64,000 nucleotides of DNA from Pseudomonas sediminis (GCF_002741105.1 NZ_NIQU01000003.1:376883-440882), one strand, 5' to 3'; shown: positions 1-9,216, counted from the stretch's first letter. Numbers and translations: made by a program. Notes: a model not told the origin generated them from the sequence alone.

Positions 1-1471
1 CGATGCGCCGCGCCAGATCGACGCAGGTATCCAGGTCATCCTTCTGCAAGGCAATCACCGCCTTGATCGTCAGGGTCGCCAGCACCTTGTCACTCAATGG
101 CCCGTTCGTGCGCGACTCGGCCCAGCGCTCCAGCAGCTCATCGAGCATGCGGTTGGCCTCCTTCAGACCCAGCTCGGCCGCGCGGGTCCAGACATCAGCC
201 AGCACCAGCACCGGAAAGCGCGCAGCGATTTCGTCCGGCACATGCTGTCGCCACTTGTAGATGAGGTTGAGCTGACCACGATTGATCAGCTCCAGACCAC
301 AGCCGTCAAGCAGCGCGGCGAGCATCTCGGCGTCTTCGGCCAAGCAGGCGTGCTCGATGGCCAGGTTCTGCATATGGTGGTTGGTGAACCACAGGCTGGC
401 ATTGAAATGCAGCTGTTTGAAACGCTCCGGATCGCGGTCCTTGAGCCGGCTGCGGAGAAACTCGGCGAACAGATTATGGAAGCGATACCACTGGCGCTCG
501 CGATCCATGGGCAGGAGAAACAGTTGCATGGCCTCCAGCTCTTCCAGCAGTTGCTGGCCATCCTGACGCGCGGTCAGGGCATTGACCAGCTCGCCGCTGA
601 GCTGCTGTGCCACCCCGAGCGCCAACAACTGCTCCTGCCGCTCGACAGGCAACTGCTCGAACACCGAGCGCAGCAAGTAGTCGCCTAGTACATTCTTGTC
701 TGCGCCCAACGCGGCAAGGCGCTCAGTCGGTTGCGGGTGGTTATGCAGCCACAGGCTGACCAGATGCACTCCCACCACCCAGCCCTCGGTATGACGGTAA
801 AGCGCATCGAGCACCTGAGGATCGAGACGCAGGCCGCTGCGCTTCAGATAAGCACGCATCTCTTCGGCATTGAGCCTCAGCTCGTCACTACCCAGCTCCA
901 GCAACAACCCCTTGGCGCGTAACGTGGCGAGACCCAGAGCGGGTTGCGAACGGCTGCCGATGGCCAGGGTGAAATTCGGCGGCGCCAACTTGACCAGACG
1001 ATTGAGTGCGCGGAGAAGCTCGCCATCCTGAATCAGGTGCAGGTCGTCGAGCACCAGCAGCAGCGGTTCCGAGCGCTGCGACAGGTCCACCAGCAGGCTT
1101 TCCATTACCGCCTCGACGGGCACGCGCATGGTGTTGCGCAGGTAGCCCAGGGCGTAATCACCCAGCCCGGGCAGTGCATGTCCCAAGGCGCCGATCAGTT
1201 GCTGGAAGAAACGTACTGGCTCGTCATCAGCAGAGCTCAACGATAGCCAAGCAACAGCGCTGCCGGCCTGACGACGCTGCTCGAGCAGCATCGCCAACGC
1301 CGTAGTCTTGCCAAAGCCAGCAGGCGCGCAAAACAGTACCAGGCGGGCGTGGGAATGGGCCGAAAGCGCGGCATCCACCTGCGGTCTTGCCAGATAGTCC
1401 GCGGATGCCTGAGGCGGTGACAGCTTTGAACGCAGCAGGCTTCCAGCGGCTGGAGCAATCACTACATCCAT
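1..1471 (-). CDS. MalT-type LuxR-family transcriptional regulator (partial, C-terminus outside window)
   Basis: The minus-strand frame starts at an ATG at 1471 and stays open to the window edge, giving about 490 N-terminal residues. A Walker A motif, CAPAGFGKTT, lies near residue 50, and a Walker B-like stretch, LLLVLDDLHL, follows about 80 residues later. The rest fits the STAND-ATPase arm of MalT-like regulators, which are usually near 900 residues and end in a LuxR helix-turn-helix. That DNA-binding end would lie left of position 1 and is not seen. These proteins are ligand-sensing transcription activators; the ligand here cannot be told. The gene is divergent from pabB across about 160 bases. 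The family call is firm, the regulon unknown. Confidence 0.85.
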   Translation of the reverse strand, partial: MDVVIAPAAGSLLRSKLSPPQASADYLARPQVDAALSAHSHARLVLFCAPAGFGKTTALAMLLEQRRQAGSAVAWLSLSSADDEPVRFFQQLIGALGHALPGLGDYALGYLRNTMRVPVEAVMESLLVDLSQRSEPLLLVLDDLHLIQDGELLRALNRLVKLAPPNFTLAIGSRSQPALGLATLRAKGLLLELGSDELRLNAEEMRAYLKRSGLRLDPQVLDALYRHTEGWVVGVHLVSLWLHNHPQPTERLAALGADKNVLGDYLLRSVFEQLPVERQEQLLALGVAQQLSGELVNALTARQDGQQLLEELEAMQLFLLPMDRERQWYRFHNLFAEFLRSRLKDRDPERFKQLHFNASLWFTNHHMQNLAIEHACLAEDAEMLAALLDGCGLELINRGQLNLIYKWRQHVPDEIAARFPVLVLADVWTRAAELGLKEANRMLDELLERWAESRTNGPLSDKVLATLTIKAVIALQKDDLDTCVDLARRI

Positions 1472-1635
1472 GGCCTGGACCCTTTCATTCATTATTATTT
1501 TGGTACGACAGTTCAACATCCTGGCACGACTCCATACTAATCAGCCGAGCCTGCCGGAGCAAACCTGACCGAAGCTCTAGGATGAATATTAGCGGCGGAC
1601 TACAATCGCTCTTTCATCCCTTTCGACTGCCACGC

Positions 1636-2994
1636 ATGCCCAGTTGCTCTCTGCACCCTCTTCCCTACCGCACCGATCCCTGCGACTACTTCCAGCGCAT
1701 TCGCCAGGCCCCCGGTGCCGTACTGCTGGATGCCGGGCGACCGACTGCCAAGCGTGGACGCTATGACCTTATGAGCGCCTGGCCATTGGCAGAACTGGCG
1801 CCCATGTCCGACGAATCGGCCAACGACTTCCTGCAACGCCTGCGAAGCGCGCTACAGAGCCTAGGGGCCGCCGAAGCACCCATGCAGCATGAGCTGCCAT
1901 TCGTCGGTGGTTTGATCGGTTACCTGTCTTATGACTTCGGCCGCCGCCTGGAAGTGCTACCCGAGCACAGCGTCGATGATCTCGACCTTGAAGATGCGCG
2001 CTTCGGCCTCTACGCCTGGGCGCTGATCAGCGATCATCAGCTGGAGACCAGCGCCCTGCTGTTTCACCCGGCACTGCCAGAGGCAGAGCGCCAGCGCCTG
2101 CAGACGCTGTTCGAAGCAGCGCATAGCGAAGCGCCTGCGCCCTTCCACCTGACCCAACCGTTCCAGGCCGATATCGACCAGCACCGTTATCGCCAGGCGA
2201 TCGAACGTATCCAGGGCTACATTCTCGCTGGCGATTGCTATCAGGTGAACTTCGCCCAGCGCTTTCAGGCGCCCTGCGAAGGCGATCCCTGGGGCGCTTA
2301 TATGGCACTGCGCCAGGCCTGCCCAACACCTTTCTCGGGATTCCAGAGTCTGGGCAATGGCAATGCCATTCTGAGCCTGTCGCCCGAGCGCTTTCTCAAG
2401 GTCAGCGACGGTCAGGTGGAAACCCGCCCGATCAAAGGCACCCGGCGCCGCGGCCATGACGCTGATGACGATCAGGCGCAGGCACATGAGCTGCTGGAAA
2501 GCCGCAAGGATCGCGCCGAGAACCTGATGATCGTCGACCTGCTGCGCAACGATCTCGGCCGCAGTTGCCGCATCGGCTCGGTGAAAGTGCCGGAGCTGTT
2601 CGCCCTGGAGAGCTATCCCAACGTGCATCACCTGGTCAGTTGCGTCACCGCCGAGCTTGCGCCTGGCAAGGATGCGCTGGACCTGATTGCCTGCAGTTTC
2701 CCCGGCGGCTCCATCACCGGGGCGCCGAAGATCCGCGCCATGCAGATCATCGATGAGCTCGAACCGACCCGGCGCGGGCTCTACTGCGGCTCGCTCCTGT
2801 ATCTCGACGTGCGCGGCGAGATGGACAGTTCCATTGCCATTCGCAGCCTGCTGGTCAAGGACGGCAAGATCAGCTGCTGGGGCGGTGGCGGCATCGTCGC
2901 CGACTCCAATTGGCAGGCCGAGTATCAGGAGTCCATCACCAAGGTGAAGGTGCTGCTGGAAACGCTGGAAGGCCTGCCGGCCACAACCGAATAA
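1636..2994 (+). CDS. pabB: Aminodeoxychorismate synthase component I
   Basis: PabB works with the glutaminase PabA to turn chorismate and glutamine into 4-amino-4-deoxychorismate, the precursor of p-aminobenzoate and folate, in the cytoplasm. The protein is 452 residues. The chorismate-binding domain fills the C-terminal half and carries the family signature FPGGSITGAPKIRAMQIID. I chose the ATG at 1636 because the mature-looking N-terminus MPSCSLHPLPYRTDP begins there. The frame stays open upstream, with an ATG at 1582 as a longer alternative, but that extension does not look like PabB. A bidirectional terminator follows, facing thrH. Anthranilate synthase component I is the nearest alternative, and the short N-terminal domain favours PabB. 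Confidence 0.93.
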   Translation: MPSCSLHPLPYRTDPCDYFQRIRQAPGAVLLDAGRPTAKRGRYDLMSAWPLAELAPMSDESANDFLQRLRSALQSLGAAEAPMQHELPFVGGLIGYLSYDFGRRLEVLPEHSVDDLDLEDARFGLYAWALISDHQLETSALLFHPALPEAERQRLQTLFEAAHSEAPAPFHLTQPFQADIDQHRYRQAIERIQGYILAGDCYQVNFAQRFQAPCEGDPWGAYMALRQACPTPFSGFQSLGNGNAILSLSPERFLKVSDGQVETRPIKGTRRRGHDADDDQAQAHELLESRKDRAENLMIVDLLRNDLGRSCRIGSVKVPELFALESYPNVHHLVSCVTAELAPGKDALDLIACSFPGGSITGAPKIRAMQIIDELEPTRRGLYCGSLLYLDVRGEMDSSIAIRSLLVKDGKISCWGGGGIVADSNWQAEYQESITKVKVLLETLEGLPATTE

Positions 2995-3005
2995 CTACCC
3001 CAAAT

Positions 3006-3034
3006 GAAAACGCCGCGATTTCGCGGCGTTTTTC
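3006..3034. terminator. Bidirectional rho-independent terminator between pabB and thrH
   Basis: A GC-rich hairpin (AAAACGCCGCGA paired with TCGCGGCGTTTT, loop of about two bases) is flanked by A-runs on the left and T-runs on the right, so it can stop transcription from both converging genes. Confidence 0.9.
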
Positions 3035-3045
3035 ATGCATCGGCG

Positions 3046-3663
3046 TTACAGACTCAGCTTGCGATTCGACGCCTTGAGGAACTCTTGCTTGAGCGCTTCG
3101 AAGGTGTGCACGGCAGGGAATTGCGGGAACTCGCGAATCACGTTTTCCGGCGCATGGAACAGGATGCCGGCATGGGCTTCGCTGAGCATGGTGGTGTCGT
3201 TGTACGAGTCACCGGCCGCGATCACTCGATAGTAGAGGCTCTTGAAGGCGAGAACGGACTGGCGTTTGGGATCCTTCTGGCGCAGTTGGTAGCTGACCAC
3301 ACGATCGGTCTCGTCGGTGATCAGGCGGTGGCACAACAGCGTCGGGAAACCCAGCTGACGCATCAGCGGCTGGGAGAACTCATAGAAGGTGTCCGAGAGA
3401 ATCACCACCTGGAAACGCTCACGCAGCCAGTCGACGAACTCCACAGCACCATCGAGCGGCTTCAGGGTAGCGATGACGTCCTGGATGTCTTTGAGCTTCA
3501 GGCCGTGCTCGTCGAGAATGCGCAGGCGCTGCTGCATCAGCACGTCGTAATCGGGGATGTCGCGGGTGGTCGCCTTGAGCGACTCGATGCCGGTTTTTTC
3601 CGCAAAGGCGATCCAGATTTCCGGAACCAGAACACCTTCCAGGTCGAGACACGCGATTTCCAC
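3046..3663 (-). CDS. thrH: ThrH: phosphoserine phosphatase / phosphoserine:homoserine phosphotransferase
   Basis: This HAD-superfamily enzyme was described in Pseudomonas as removing phosphate from phosphoserine and transferring it to homoserine, linking serine and threonine synthesis. The 205-residue product begins with GTG at 3663; a GAGGAG ribosome site lies eight bases upstream, and the N-terminus EIACLDLEGVLVPE is where the family starts. The HAD nucleophile is Asp7 in LDLEG, and the metal-binding motif is AAGDSYNDTTM near residue 150. The frame is open to 3762, but the longer start has no family similarity. The gene converges on pabB and diverges from the CysH-like gene. Confidence 0.93.
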   Translation of the reverse strand: MEIACLDLEGVLVPEIWIAFAEKTGIESLKATTRDIPDYDVLMQQRLRILDEHGLKLKDIQDVIATLKPLDGAVEFVDWLRERFQVVILSDTFYEFSQPLMRQLGFPTLLCHRLITDETDRVVSYQLRQKDPKRQSVLAFKSLYYRVIAAGDSYNDTTMLSEAHAGILFHAPENVIREFPQFPAVHTFEALKQEFLKASNRKLSL

Positions 3664-3838
3664 AGGCCACTCCTCGGTTGAGCCAAAAAGGAGCCGGCAC
3701 TCTAGCCGCTGGGCTTGGTTGGCGCAATGCGACCTGCTTATAACTGGAATGAAGCACATCAAGCGTCTTAGTTATTTAGCCGCATAACCTGCCTTTGCTA
3801 CCATCGCGCCCTCACGCACACGATCTGGAGTCCTCACC

Positions 3839-4459
3839 ATGGAACTCGACCTGGACGCGCTCAACGCCGAATTCGGCAACCAGCCAGAAAAGCTGGTTCA
3901 ATGGGCCATCGGACTGGGCAAACCCGCCATCTGCACCACCAACTTCCGTCCCTTCGAAGCGGTGATCCTGCATATGGTCAGCCAGGTCAAACCGGATATC
4001 CCGGTGGTCTGGATGGACAGTGGCTACAACACCGAGGCCACCTACCGCTTCGCCGATGAAGTGGCCCGCAAGCTCAACCTCAACCTCATCACCTACCTGC
4101 CCAAGCGTTCGCGTGCGCATCGCGAAGCCATCGACGGCCCGGTACCTGCACTGGATGATCCGCGTCACGCGGCGTTCACCGAGGAGGTGAAACTCGAGCC
4201 GTTCGCCCGCGCCCTACGCGAGACTGCTCCGAGCGTCTGGTTCACCGCCCTGCGTGCGACCGACACCGCAGTGCGCGCGCAGATGGAGCCGATCAGCATC
4301 AACCCGGACGGTCTGATCAAGGTCGCTCCGCTGCTGCACTGGTCGTCCAAGGATCTGTATCAGTACCTGGTCGCCCATGACCTGCCGAACGAATTCGATT
4401 ACTTCGACCCGACCAAGGGTGAGGACAATCGCGAGTGCGGCCTGCACCTGAGCCACTGA
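3839..4459 (+). CDS. CysH-like PAPS/APS reductase family protein (short, altered motifs)
   Basis: The 206-residue product belongs to the PAPS reductase family, which reduces activated sulfate to sulfite. It keeps the family's TYRF segment, DSGY in place of DTGY, and the C-terminal catalytic-cysteine motif NRECGLH. It lacks the CC and CxxC pairs that bind a 4Fe-4S cluster in Pseudomonas APS reductase. It has TTNFRPFEA where reductases have SSFG-type sequence, and ALRATDTAVR where E. coli CysH has GLRREQS. It is also shorter than E. coli CysH (244) and P. aeruginosa CysH (267). Its start has a GGAG site at a good distance. It lies next to cysB, which supports a sulfur role. It may be a diverged reductase or a paralogue with another substrate. 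Confidence 0.75.
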   Translation: MELDLDALNAEFGNQPEKLVQWAIGLGKPAICTTNFRPFEAVILHMVSQVKPDIPVVWMDSGYNTEATYRFADEVARKLNLNLITYLPKRSRAHREAIDGPVPALDDPRHAAFTEEVKLEPFARALRETAPSVWFTALRATDTAVRAQMEPISINPDGLIKVAPLLHWSSKDLYQYLVAHDLPNEFDYFDPTKGEDNRECGLHLSH

Positions 4460-4472
4460 TCACGCTCGTGCG

Positions 4473-4512
4473 GAAACGAAAATGGCGCCCATTGGGCGCC
4501 ATTTTTCGTTTC
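4473..4512. terminator. Bidirectional terminator between CysH-like gene and cysB
   Basis: A long hairpin with core GGCGCCC-ATT-GGGCGCC extends outward through AAAAT/ATTTTT and CGAAA-type arms. It sits between converging stop codons, with A- and T-runs on both sides. Confidence 0.9.
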
Positions 4513-4522
4513 AGAGCAGGCT

Positions 4523-5506
<984 letters not shown>

Positions 5507-5518
5507 TCAGAGCAGTAA

Positions 5519-5657
5519 CAAGTCGTTGAAAACTACCTGCGTTGCCATTGCTGCGTTAAAAACAGGCTCGGAATGCTCATTTACAACTCGTAAACTCCGC
5601 GTCCTCGCCTGTTTTCGCCTTGCACTGGCTGCCTCGCCTACGTTTTTCAACGGCCTG
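5519..5657. repeat. MITE-like intergenic repeat, copy A (139 bp, GTAA duplication)
   Basis: The ends are imperfect inverted repeats: CAAGTCGTTGAAAACTACC on the left, and the complement of CAGGCCGTTGAAAAACGTAG on the right. GTAA occurs directly outside each end (5515-5518 and 5658-5661), as expected of a 4-bp target-site duplication. Inside, AAAACAGGC (5559-5567) can pair with GCCTGTTTT (5607-5615), enclosing a conserved core at 5575-5594. It has no open frame. It is the closest relative of the copy at 42826-42995. It lies in the probable 5' leader of cysB. Confidence 0.8.
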
Positions 5658-5691
5658 GTAAGGCAGGCCAACAGCCGCCAATGCCGTATAT

Positions 5692-5707
5692 AACCATATT
5701 ATTGGTT
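5692..5707. promoter_or_regulatory. AT-rich palindrome upstream of cysB (candidate promoter/operator)
   Basis: AACCA and TGGTT flank a six-base AT centre. On the minus strand this is followed by TATATA, a possible -10 element for cysB. CysB proteins often regulate themselves, but whether this is a CysB site is a guess from position only. Confidence 0.35.
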
Positions 5708-5746
5708 TAATAGAACAGCCTAGAACGTTTTATTATTTACCCCTTT

Positions 5747-6247
5747 TTACAAATCTCCATGCCCACGGTGTTGCAGCATGGGCACCAGATACACCGGTGC
5801 TTGCGACAATTGCACGATCCGTGCGGCGGTGCGACCCAGCGGCACGGCCAAGTCCGCACCATGGCTATGACTGCCTACGACCAGCAGATCCACCCCAAGT
5901 TTCTGCGCCTCCTCAAGAATCATCGCGGGCGGGTCCCCTTGCAGCACCCGCACGGCACGAATCAGTTCGAGATCCTGCTGAGCATCACCCAACTCGTCGC
6001 GAAATCCCTCCAGCACACGCTGCTCGATGCTGGCCATGACCGTGCTCAACCCATTGCGACGAAGCTCCCCGAGGGTTTCTTCATCCAGGTAGGTCTGGAG
6101 TACGGACTCAGCGAACAACCCCATGGGTTCAACCGCATGCACCACATACAGATCAGCCTTGAAGCTACGGCTCATGGCAAGGGCGTGCTGCAGCACATAG
6201 GAAGCATAAAGCCCCAGATCGGTGGCATAGAGTATCGAACGGATCAC
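5747..6247 (-). CDS. Universal stress protein (UspA family)
   Basis: The 166-residue single-domain product starts MIRSILYATDLG, the usual beta-1 strand with the nucleotide-site Asp of the family. Its C-terminal region VVGSHSHGADLAVPLGRTA corresponds to the ATP-binding loop. The loop departs from the canonical G-2x-G-9x-G(S/T) spacing, so ATP binding is uncertain. Such proteins are induced under stress or stasis in the cytoplasm; the exact activity is rarely known. The gene lies upstream of cysB on the same strand, about 250 bases apart and separated by the repeat element. The start ATG at 6247 is the natural one for the fold. Confidence 0.88.
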   Translation of the reverse strand: MIRSILYATDLGLYASYVLQHALAMSRSFKADLYVVHAVEPMGLFAESVLQTYLDEETLGELRRNGLSTVMASIEQRVLEGFRDELGDAQQDLELIRAVRVLQGDPPAMILEEAQKLGVDLLVVGSHSHGADLAVPLGRTAARIVQLSQAPVYLVPMLQHRGHGDL

Positions 6248-6342
6248 ACGGCCTCCTCGACTGCTGGCGCAGGCCCTTTATTGAGCTTAGCAGCGCATCA
6301 GACAAAGCAAGATTGGCAGCGTTATTTAGGACGAATGGCTAT

Positions 6343-6366
6343 ATGCAGGCGCTTGAGCGCCTGCAT
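6343..6366 (-). terminator. Possible hairpin terminator after the 5'-nucleotidase gene
   Basis: A 10-bp palindrome (ATGCAGGCGC paired with GCGCCTGCAT, loop TTGA) lies directly downstream of the nucleotidase stop. There is no clear U-tract on the minus strand, so it may be only an mRNA-end hairpin. Confidence 0.45.
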
Positions 6367-6370
6367 CGGC

Positions 6371-7276
6371 TCAGGGCAGCAACTCGTTGCTCACCCCATG
6401 CGGGACATGACCAGTGGCGACCACTTGGCGAGCCTTTTCGCAGTGTCCTGTCTGGTCATCGAAGAACACGTCGGCGGCGAAGGCTTCGAGCACCGCCGAC
6501 TTGTCCAGCCCACCGAGGAAGAAGGATTCGTCCAGGCGGATATTCCATTCACGCAAGGTGCGAATCACCCGCTCATGCGCCGGCGCCGAACGTGCGGTCA
6601 CCAACGCGGTACGGATCGGGCAGTCTGCCTCGGGAAACTCCTGCTGCAGGCTGTGCAGAGCCGCCAGGAAGGGTTTGAAAGGCCCGCCCGGCAGCGCCTG
6701 CCTTGCGGCTTCGCGCTCATGATCCTGGAAGGCGTTGAGACCGCCACTCTGGTAGACGCGCTCGGAATCGTCGGAGAACAGCACGGCGTCGCCATCGAAG
6801 GCGATGCGCAGTTCGTTGCTGTTCGCCCGCCGCGCGCCACCGGAAAGCAGCGTGGCTGCGCCGAAACCGGCCTTCAGCGCGTTGCGCACATCGTCGGCAT
6901 GAGTAGACAGAAACAGATGACAGCCAAAGGCTGCCAGATAAGGATCGGGGCTACGGCCACCCACGAAGGCGGCGCGGGATATGCCGAGCCCGTAGTGCTG
7001 GATGGAGTTGAACGCGCGCAACCCGGTATCGGCACTGTTGCGCGACACCAAGATGACTTCCACACGCTGCTCGCTGAGACGCGTGTTGAGCCCCAGCAGC
7101 TTCTCCACCAGGGGAAAGGCGTCGCCCGGCATCAGCACTTCGTCTTCATGCTCGATCTGATAGCGGCGATAGGCCTCCACGCCTTCGCTTTCGTAGATCT
7201 GGTGGCTTTCGCTCAGATCGAAAAGCGCCCGCGAAGAGATCGCCAGCACCAGTTTGTCCCCCAGCCCCTTACCCAT
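6371..7276 (-). CDS. Cytosolic 5'-nucleotidase family protein (PF06189 type)
   Basis: The 301-residue protein resembles the cytosolic 5'-nucleotidase 1 family, which removes phosphate from nucleoside monophosphates. Typical segments are LVLAISSRALFDL near the N-terminus, IEHEDEVLMPGDAFPLV, VILVSRNSADTGLRAFNSIQ and AAFVGGRSPDPYLAAFG in the middle, and DVFFDDQTGHCEKA near the end. The canonical HAD nucleophile motif DxDxT is absent, as in this family. The ATG has an AGGAGG site lying inside the last codons of the upstream reductase gene, two bases from its stop, so the two are probably co-transcribed and translationally linked. Confidence 0.85.
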   Translation of the reverse strand: MGKGLGDKLVLAISSRALFDLSESHQIYESEGVEAYRRYQIEHEDEVLMPGDAFPLVEKLLGLNTRLSEQRVEVILVSRNSADTGLRAFNSIQHYGLGISRAAFVGGRSPDPYLAAFGCHLFLSTHADDVRNALKAGFGAATLLSGGARRANSNELRIAFDGDAVLFSDDSERVYQSGGLNAFQDHEREAARQALPGGPFKPFLAALHSLQQEFPEADCPIRTALVTARSAPAHERVIRTLREWNIRLDESFFLGGLDKSAVLEAFAADVFFDDQTGHCEKARQVVATGHVPHGVSNELLP

Positions 7277-7278
7277 AT

Positions 7279-8235
7279 TTAGGCCTCCTGGCGAGCCTGA
7301 ATGAACCGCAGTGCCTGATACAGAGCGCGCACCTTGGGCATATCGAAACCCACTGCGTCCGCTGCTGATAGCGGCGCCTCGTAGATGGCATGCAGTTCCG
7401 CCACGCGGCCCTGGGCGAAATCGTGGTACATGCTCGGCAGGTAATCAGGCATGCGCTGAGTGGCAGCCAGCAGTTTGTCTGCGTAGCTGTCCGGCATGCT
7501 GTAGCCCAGCGCCTGAGCGGCCTGCACCACCTCCTGCATCATGCCAGCGATCAACGCGCGACTGTCGGGATTGCCCATCAGGCGCTGCGTGTCGGCATCG
7601 AGCAACACCGACAGGCCGTTATAAGGGATATTCCACACCAGCTTCTGCCAGCGCGTTTGCGCCAGATCACGCATCGCCGCCGAATCCAGGCCGGTGCTGC
7701 GCAGCAGGCTGGCGCCCTCCTCGGCCAGCGCCAGGCGCGCCTCGTCGTCGGCCAGAGGGCCCGAGTGATAGGCCAGGTTGATCGCCCCCAGCGCCTGATG
7801 TTCGATCACGCCCGGGGCACTACGATGAACGCAGATGTAGCAGAGCCCGCCTAGCAGGTGCAGGTCATCGGGCAACAGTGGACGCAGCTCATCTTCCACT
7901 GCCAGGCCATTTTGCAGCAGTACCACCTTGGCGCCTGGCGCTGCTGCCTTGGCAATCAGCGGCGCCAGCTCGGCATTGGCGGTGGTCTTGGTGCCCACCA
8001 GTAACCAGTCGCAAGGCGGCATCTCGTCGACATGCTGGTAGGCCTGTACCGGGGCCAGGTTCAGTGCACCATGCACCGTACTGTTCAACTGCAGGCCTCG
8101 CTCGACCACCGCGCCATACTCGCTGCGCAGCAGAAAGTGCACGTCATGGCCAGCGCGAGCCAGCATCGTTCCGTAGAAACCGCCAATGGCACCGGTGCCG
8201 ATAATGCCAATACGCGGCGTGGGGGATTGAGACAT
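7279..8235 (-). CDS. PanE-like 2-dehydropantoate 2-reductase family protein
   Basis: The 318-residue protein has an N-terminal Rossmann motif, IGIIGTGAIGGFYG, for NADPH and a C-terminal ApbA/PanE helical domain with KLVWNIPYNGLSVLL, where the family has its conserved Lys and Asn. Enzymes of this family reduce ketopantoate to pantoate for coenzyme A synthesis. Pseudomonads often carry more than one paralogue, so the true substrate may differ. Its start overlaps the stop of the thioredoxin-like gene upstream, and the nucleotidase follows after two bases, which suggests one operon. Confidence 0.85.
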   Translation of the reverse strand: MSQSPTPRIGIIGTGAIGGFYGTMLARAGHDVHFLLRSEYGAVVERGLQLNSTVHGALNLAPVQAYQHVDEMPPCDWLLVGTKTTANAELAPLIAKAAAPGAKVVLLQNGLAVEDELRPLLPDDLHLLGGLCYICVHRSAPGVIEHQALGAINLAYHSGPLADDEARLALAEEGASLLRSTGLDSAAMRDLAQTRWQKLVWNIPYNGLSVLLDADTQRLMGNPDSRALIAGMMQEVVQAAQALGYSMPDSYADKLLAATQRMPDYLPSMYHDFAQGRVAELHAIYEAPLSAADAVGFDMPKVRALYQALRFIQARQEA

Positions 8236-8621
8236 CAGGGAAGCTCCTCAGCCGGGCGAAGCAAGGCCTCGCCCAAGGCGGTAACCAGATCGGAAAGGGT
8301 AAGACGTGTGTGCAGCGCGCCAAAGAAATGACCGTCCTTTACCAGAAACAGCGCCGGCAAGTGAAATACCTCGTAGCGCGTCACCAATCCGGCGTTATGC
8401 CCTGCATCGACCCAGCACAGTCGCTCTATTGGTAGCGGCATGCCAGGCAAGACCTGACGCGCCCAGCGGCAGCTGGCACAGCCCGTGCTTGTGAACACCA
8501 GCAGCGACGCACCAGGAAGGTCGAGCAGGCGGCGATCAGCATCCAGATCGGTCAATTCCAATTGCGTCGCTATACTGAACTCACTGATATCAGTTTGCCT
8601 GCATTGAAGGTCGGTGTTCAT
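8235..8621 (-). CDS. Thioredoxin-like fold protein with CASC motif
   Basis: The 128-residue protein has a thioredoxin arrangement: a strand ASLLVFTSTGCASCRWA with a CxxC active site, and FHLPALFLVKDG downstream with the cis-proline. No signal peptide is seen, so it is probably a cytoplasmic thiol-disulfide protein of unknown partner. The outermost ATG at 8621 overlaps the start codon of the divergent PilZ gene within one CATG, and a possible -10 element (TATACT, 8571-8576) for that gene lies inside this coding region. An internal start some 20 codons later is therefore possible. Its stop overlaps the start of the PanE-like gene by one base. Confidence 0.75.
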   Translation of the reverse strand: MNTDLQCRQTDISEFSIATQLELTDLDADRRLLDLPGASLLVFTSTGCASCRWARQVLPGMPLPIERLCWVDAGHNAGLVTRYEVFHLPALFLVKDGHFFGALHTRLTLSDLVTALGEALLRPAEELP

Positions 8622-9033
8622 GCGTAAGTTTCTGCGTCATCCAAGCGACATGCCGGTAGAACTGGTACTGCGCAAACAAGCCTGCATTCCCCGGCAACGG
8701 CTGAACAATATCAGCCTCGGCGGCGTCGCGTGCAACTCGTCGCGGGGCTTTCGTCGCGGTACCTCGGTGGAGCTACGTATTCCCCTACTAGGCGACCAGG
8801 CCCGCTATCCCGGCGTCGTGGCCTGGTGTCGGCGGCAGGAGGGGGATTATCTGGTGGGCATCGCCTTCATCGATGAAGACACCTTGTTTCGTGCGCGTAT
8901 GGTCGAGCAGGTCTGCCAGATCCAGCATTACCGACAACAACTCGAACATGAGTCGGGCCAGCCCATGGCCATCGAGCAATGCGCTCAGGACTGGATCGCC
9001 AAGCATGCTGCGGAGTTTCCCTATCTCGCCTGA
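8620..9033 (+). CDS. PilZ-domain protein (candidate cyclic-di-GMP receptor)
   Basis: The 137-residue product begins MRKFLRHPSDMPVELVL and contains NISLGGVA, together the RxxxR and (D/N)xSxxG motifs that bind cyclic-di-GMP in PilZ domains. The domain covers roughly residues 1-100; a helical tail with many Gln and His follows. I prefer the ATG at 8620, with a GAAGG site nine bases upstream, to the GTG two codons earlier. A free-standing PilZ protein normally acts as an adaptor in motility, adhesion or secretion; the target is not visible here. Confidence 0.85.
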   Translation: MRKFLRHPSDMPVELVLRKQACIPRQRLNNISLGGVACNSSRGFRRGTSVELRIPLLGDQARYPGVVAWCRRQEGDYLVGIAFIDEDTLFRARMVEQVCQIQHYRQQLEHESGQPMAIEQCAQDWIAKHAAEFPYLA

Positions 9034-9216
9034 ATAAACCCTCTAAAGGAGCAAAACGCCACCTCATACTGCCAATCTATGAGGCCCATTGGACTTCACG
9101 CCCATTGTCGCGCAGCCCCGTACGCGCTAAGGTTCGGCTCCCCCTGCACCAACTAGCTGTGCACCGCCATAGGGGATCGCTGGCGGCCGGCACCCGTGAC
9201 CTGACGACCTGACCCG

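Noticed and set aside
1530..1550. TGGCACG sequence upstream of pabB resembling a sigma-54 -24 element
   Set aside because: The -12 GC at the required distance is missing, so it does not meet the promoter pattern.
3004..3681. Plus-strand frame following pabB
   Set aside because: It begins in the terminator hairpin and is antisense to thrH, which is a well-supported gene.
5759..7282. A 507-codon plus-strand frame over the stress-protein and nucleotidase genes
   Set aside because: It spans two genes and their gap on the other strand, so it is not a real coding unit.
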